Shown: positions 60,518-64,000 of the stretch, in pieces
How the letters are laid out: every line of letters starts with the position of its first letter
Numbering within the stretch: the first letter of the stretch is position 1
Source of the DNA: Halarchaeoplasma sp046498385
Lineage (GTDB): Archaea; Thermoplasmatota; Thermoplasmata; Halarchaeoplasmatales; Halarchaeoplasmataceae
DNA: 64,000 nucleotides
Assembly: GCA_046498385.1 (NCBI GenBank)
Contig: JAWOAU010000024.1
Location: 1-64,000 of the forward strand
Direction of reading: 5' to 3'
The notes under the pieces: model-generated
What the model was told of the DNA's origin: nothing
What the model saw: the letters and a program-made list of their open reading frames with translations, nothing else
Database searches by the model: none
Program-made: the position numbers and the translations under genes

Positions 60518-60578
60518 TGGGTGTGCCCGCCCAAATGACTTTTTTCACATGTCATTTTTATACACACGGGCACACCCA
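60518..60578. repeat. Nested inverted repeats upstream of the transposase
   Basis: TGGGTGTGCCCG (60518-60529) is the perfect complement of CGGGCACACCCA (60567-60578). Inside it AAATGAC (60533-60539) pairs with GTCATTT (60551-60557). Together they form a two-stage stem with an 11-base T-rich apex. The inner T-run overlaps a possible TATA (TTTTTATA, about 60555-60562). It may be an element end, a control hairpin or a terminator. The rest of 60411-60608 shows no gene. Confidence 0.7.
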
Positions 60579-60629
60579 TCTACCTAAAACTTTTTATGTC
60601 TGGGTACTATGCAGAGATTGTGTATAAAA

Positions 60630-61922
60630 ATGAGTTGTGGAAAAGGAAATATCACGATTAATAAAACGCATGCAAGAAGAATAGAAGACGGACAGATAGT
60701 CAAAGATATTCCGTTGATACGATACAAGGGTGAATTGGTTACTTTGTTCAGTGTAATAAGCCCAGTAGTGTGCCCAAATTGTGGTGCAAGACTATTAAAA
60801 AACAAAGCTCATCATCGATATCTCGTATCGAGCTACGGCATTTTGAAAGTTCCAGTAAGATACTGGAGATGTAGTGCGAAATATTGTAGACAACACTGTG
60901 CTGATGAGATCGCAGGCGTAGATGGAAGTAACAGTTACACCGATTAGTATATGGAGATACAATATCGTACAAGATACGAAGATAAGTGTAGCTTACATAA
61001 CAACCGCAGAGTTGGTGAAATATATACCTACGAAGGAGACTTTCCAGGAAGGGCCGCATGCCCGACTACTCTTTGGAAGTACGAACAAAAACAGGGTGAA
61101 ATCTCATTGGAAAAACTGCGGAATACCGAGGTCCCATTCGACGGATACTGGGTTAAAGACGGATGGAGAAAGTTCGTAGAAAAAGAACTAGGTAGGAAAT
61201 TGACAGATAGACAATGGAAAAGAGAACGACATAAGATCATATATGTAGTATCAACGAAAGATTATGTTGTACTGGATTTTGAGATCACCGAGTACCAAGT
61301 CCCCTATTTCTCTATTACACCGATGCTCAAACGAATAAAATCTCGATTCGGTGAGGAAAATATCAAGCGAGTTGTATCTGATGAAGATTTCACAATAGTA
61401 AATGCTGTGAAGGCCATCTTCCCAAAAGCAGCACAGGGTTTCTGTGTATTCCATCAATTGAAAAATCTTGCTAAACAATTCTGGGAACATTTCAAAGTGG
61501 AATTAAACGATATTCCAAAATGGGCTAAACGGTTATATGAGATGGGAAAGAGATTGATAACTTCCGATAATGTAATTGAGGCTACGGTAAAACTAAGGGA
61601 AGTAGATGATTTTGTAAGCGATTCCAAGGCTAGAGGTTCACGTAAAAAGTTTGAATCTGATATACACCGATTCCTTAAAGATAAATTCGAATCAAATGTA
61701 AAATATCTTAAAAAAGGATTTGTTCCAGATACAAATAATGTTATGGAACAACTGTTTTCTTTTTGGGATGATTTGTACTATCAAGTCAGGTCGTTCAAAA
61801 CAAGATACGGGCTACGTAACTTCACGGCTAATCTATACTGTATCGGGAACAATCGTAAGTTCAATACCGGAAAGAGAAAGGGATACTCTCCTATCGAAGC
61901 TGCATACCTGAAACCTGGTTGA
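60630..61922 (+). pseudogene. DDE transposase interrupted by an in-frame TAG
   Basis: One frame from ATG 60630 (or 60609) to TGA 61922 is broken only by TAG at 60945-60947 (codon 106). The first part has a zinc ribbon (CPNCGARLL, then WRCSAKYCRQHC). The second has DDE-type residues: Asp in YVVLDFEIT, Asp in VVSDEDFTIVNAVKAIFPKA followed by CVFHQLKN, and Glu in DTNNVMEQLF. This is the MULE/IS256-like arrangement. A second polypeptide could start at ATG 60951, five bases after the TAG. Simple nonsense mutation is the default explanation; read-through is possible. Confidence 0.8.
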
Positions 61923-62065
61923 GAGATATACTCCATAAGGACATCGAATCATAGTTCGGTTTAGCATAAGCTCTATTTCATAGCCTGTATTTACAGCCAG
62001 AATCAATGAGATAGGATCGATTGAGATGGTAAAACGTGTTTAGTGTGATGGAAATATTAACTGCA

Positions 62066-62114
62066 TTCTTCGGAAACCGAATGGTCCTTCGAAAAAATTA
62101 CTGATTCCGAAGAA
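62066..62114. repeat. Perfect 10-bp inverted repeat, 29-base spacer
   Basis: TTCTTCGGAA (62066-62075) and TTCCGAAGAA (62105-62114). It lies about 30 bases upstream of the promoter of the right-edge gene and could be an operator, a hairpin RNA or part of the insertion sequence end. The rest of 61923-62065 shows nothing I can identify. Confidence 0.55.
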
Positions 62115-62145
62115 ATTAAAAAGTGTCGCTCCTATACAAACAAAA

Positions 62146-62153
62146 TTTATATA
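62146..62153 (+). promoter_or_regulatory. TATA box of the right-edge secreted protein (leaderless GTG)
   Basis: TTTATATA centred 27 bases before GTG 62177. Confidence 0.6.
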
Positions 62154-62176
62154 TAAGTAACAACTACCTATCCCTC

Positions 62177-64000
62177 GTGAAATGGAAATACGTACCGGTA
62201 TTGGTGATATGCATTTTATTGATATCGACCATAACACACGGCATGTTTACAGAGGATGCAGCGGGAAGTCTGATAGTGACATCAGATGAAGATTCGGATG
62301 GCGACGGTTTAACGGATTCAGAGGAGCTGGATATGAAACATACGACTACATATGATTTCACCTTCGATAAGGGATACGACAATGAAGACGGTGGCGGAGG
62401 CTCAACCGGTGGATGTCCCTATGTTTCTCCCTGGAACGGTACGGATTATCAACGGGACAACAACATACTGATTGCATCGGAACATAGGGCTGGGATAGTG
62501 GATGATTATTACATCCTCCAGAACAACATGGTTCCGAAGGATGGTCACTACTCCCTTAAAATAGAGGAGTTCGAGAATACCGCAGACTTTTTCGACACGT
62601 TCTCCCTTCATACCATAGACCATCGTGAAGGCTACGGCGTGGGTACTACACCCGACGGCGAGTATCTCACCTATCAAGACCCCGTTCCACCGGAATCCGC
62701 ATACGACGGTAGTGGCGAGGACGTGCTTGAGTATGTGAGCGACCCCGACACTGAACCGATGTACATGCCGGAAGGTTCGTCGGTGGTCCTCAATTACGGG
62801 GATATAGGCAACGCAAGATGGCCACACCAGAAGCTGGTTGTAAGGAGCCACGGCTTCGAATCTTATACTGGGGAGTACGTTATGAGCTCAACCCCGGGGT
62901 TATATCAGTTAGTAAAGACCTCTCTCTACGTGAGTTTGAGGGCAGATGGTGGTGATTGGACCAACGTAACCGTCTTACACCCGCGTAACCACGCCTCGGA
63001 CATTGTGATCCCTCTCAGAGACACATTACAGGAGTTCGTACCCGGCGGTATAGGTGAGGTTGAGGTACAGATAGTGAGTACTCAGAACCACTACCTAGAC
63101 TTCGTAGGAATGGACGACTCGACACCGACACCGGTAAAGGCGCAGGAAGCACCCTTGGAGAGTGCTGTATTGAACGGTGAAACCAATGTGACGGATATAT
63201 TGAGGGAAGGCAATGAACAAAGGGTATCGATCCTCCCTGGAGAAGAGATATTATTTGCCTTCGAGAGTCCTGGTGAAGTGAGACGGAGTATGGAAAGAGC
63301 GTTCATGGTATATTCCCGGGGATATTATGTCATCTATGATGAATCCAAAGTTGACACCAACTGTATCTTTGCCCATGGCTCCTACGATATCCAAAGTTCA
63401 CGTTTAAATAAAGACGGAACCGTAGAAAGCTACAGTATCACTACACAGGGCCCCTACCCGGAAGCGGATTCCCCGCTCTACACCAGCAGCACCAATAACA
63501 ACAATATCCTTTCACACGGCCCTTACCATGTACAGGAATGGAGGATAGACGATCTGGTAATACCTGGTTTTGTTCAGGAGTATGTTTTCCAGGTATCTCT
63601 TAAATCGGAGACAGATGGATATCGTTATGATGATTACAAAATGACCATGCAGACTCCTGGCCAGGGTACGGAATTTATAAAATATTTCTCGGTCAATGGA
63701 AACGGCTATACAGTCATAACCCATACGAGAGAATTCCCAGACATGCACCCCATGGCTAAGTACAATGATGGATGCGATTGGGTACTCAAAGTCGAGAGTG
63801 TTGGAGATCCTATCGGTATTTATATCAATTGGGCGGATATCGAGTTCACCTATTCCCCCAATCCATGGGTGAGTGATACGGATGGCGATGGTTTAGAAGA
63901 TGGTGGGGAGGATCAGTATGGTACGGATCCGTTCGATCCAGACACAGACGGTGATGGTTTAACAGACGGTGAAGAGGTAAATACACATGGTACGGATCCA
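62177..64000 (+). CDS. Secreted protein with calcium-binding thrombospondin-3-type repeats, partial (3' end outside window)
   Basis: Open from GTG 62177 to the right edge, 608 codons. Signal peptide KWKYVPVLVICILLISTITHG, then DEDSDGDGLTDSEEL, a type-3 thrombospondin calcium loop at about residues 38-52. A long beta-rich body with Gly/Asn/Ser-rich stretches follows, and two further loops at the end of the window (DTDGDGLEDGGEDQYGTDP and DTDGDGLTDGEEV). No enzyme motif is visible. Surface-layer or stalk-type architecture stabilised by Ca2+ is inference. The GTG start is set by the TATA box at leaderless distance; ATG 62182 is out of frame. Confidence 0.8.
   Translation, partial: MKWKYVPVLVICILLISTITHGMFTEDAAGSLIVTSDEDSDGDGLTDSEELDMKHTTTYDFTFDKGYDNEDGGGGSTGGCPYVSPWNGTDYQRDNNILIASEHRAGIVDDYYILQNNMVPKDGHYSLKIEEFENTADFFDTFSLHTIDHREGYGVGTTPDGEYLTYQDPVPPESAYDGSGEDVLEYVSDPDTEPMYMPEGSSVVLNYGDIGNARWPHQKLVVRSHGFESYTGEYVMSSTPGLYQLVKTSLYVSLRADGGDWTNVTVLHPRNHASDIVIPLRDTLQEFVPGGIGEVEVQIVSTQNHYLDFVGMDDSTPTPVKAQEAPLESAVLNGETNVTDILREGNEQRVSILPGEEILFAFESPGEVRRSMERAFMVYSRGYYVIYDESKVDTNCIFAHGSYDIQSSRLNKDGTVESYSITTQGPYPEADSPLYTSSTNNNNILSHGPYHVQEWRIDDLVIPGFVQEYVFQVSLKSETDGYRYDDYKMTMQTPGQGTEFIKYFSVNGNGYTVITHTREFPDMHPMAKYNDGCDWVLKVESVGDPIGIYINWADIEFTYSPNPWVSDTDGDGLEDGGEDQYGTDPFDPDTDGDGLTDGEEVNTHGTDP

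Larger units (their letters stand above)
60518..62000 (+). mobile_element. Insertion sequence with MULE/IS256-like DDE transposase (limits approximate)
   Basis: The core is the transposase frame at 60630-61922. The left limit is drawn at the nested inverted repeat and the right limit is a guess: I could not match terminal inverted repeats or target duplications by eye. Base use here is more A/T-rich than in the neighbouring genes, consistent with a mobile origin. Confidence 0.6.

Noticed and set aside
60945..60947. Pyrrolysine codon in the transposase as a firm call
   Set aside because: TAG is used as a normal stop (L13 gene) and no Pyl genes are visible in the window; nonsense mutation is simpler.
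60411..62176. Terminal inverted repeats and target duplication of the insertion sequence
   Set aside because: No matching pair was found by eye on the two sides, so exact element ends are not claimed.

Overview
The window is archaeal chromosome. The evidence is an L18e-L13-S9-RpoN (Rpb10) cluster, the two ether-lipid enzymes GGGP synthase and DGGGP synthase, a eukaryote-like small primase subunit, the RNase P Pop5 subunit and a DUF2070 membrane protein. Many genes also have a TATA box 24-28 bases before the start codon with no room for a leader. An uncultured euryarchaeote, possibly related to Thermoplasmatota, fits best; that placement is inference from gene content and I could not run a phylogeny.

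Layout. 1-1.5 kb: C-terminal part of a membrane-anchored surface protein made of near-identical Ig-like repeats. 1.6-3.6 kb: a GYD protein, the ribosomal/RNA polymerase cluster and tRNA-Pro. 3.6-9.6 kb: a MATE exporter, three small regulatory or nucleic-acid-binding proteins, a MoaD-like sulfur carrier and a large beta-helix surface protein. 9.6-12.2 kb: a purine and methylthioadenosine salvage operon. 12.2-24.4 kb: HypE, a secreted phospholipase D/PKD protein, tRNA-Ser followed by a hairpin array, nitroreductase, exported cyclophilin, OMP decarboxylase, small metabolic enzymes, a beta-CASP-like nuclease and OtsA/OtsB. 24.5-28.9 kb: TreT, a ROK sugar kinase, and an aldehyde:ferredoxin oxidoreductase with its ferredoxin. 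28.9-36 kb: a secreted hydrolase, a K+ channel, a disrupted tRNA-Gln locus, DUF2070 and the lipid pair. 36-41.4 kb: an AddA/AddB-like helicase-nuclease pair. 42-48.8 kb: a 2207-residue surface protein in which a subtilisin protease sits inside a beta-helix. 48.9-60.4 kb: tRNA-His with an insertion in its D-loop, DJ-1, two-subunit fumarase coupled to a frameshifted sirtuin, MscS, primase, radical SAM enzymes, MoxR, Pop5 and a gamma-carbonic-anhydrase-like protein. 60.5-62 kb: an insertion sequence whose transposase has an in-frame TAG. 62.2-64 kb: start of another secreted protein with calcium-binding repeats, leaving the window.

Coherent units. The MTI phosphorylase, MTA/SAH deaminase and HPRT genes form one pathway from methylthioadenosine to IMP. 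OtsA/OtsB and TreT give two independent routes to trehalose, with a sugar kinase alongside. Surface biology dominates: six exported or wall-type proteins, three of which share a two-lobed module ending in a PGWNMVG-type motif, which may be a common anchoring or sorting device.

The least explained structures are at tRNA genes. tRNA-Ser and tRNA-Gln each have one end duplicated nearby, with short three-base-loop hairpins between the copies. tRNA-His carries about 29 extra bases in the D-loop.
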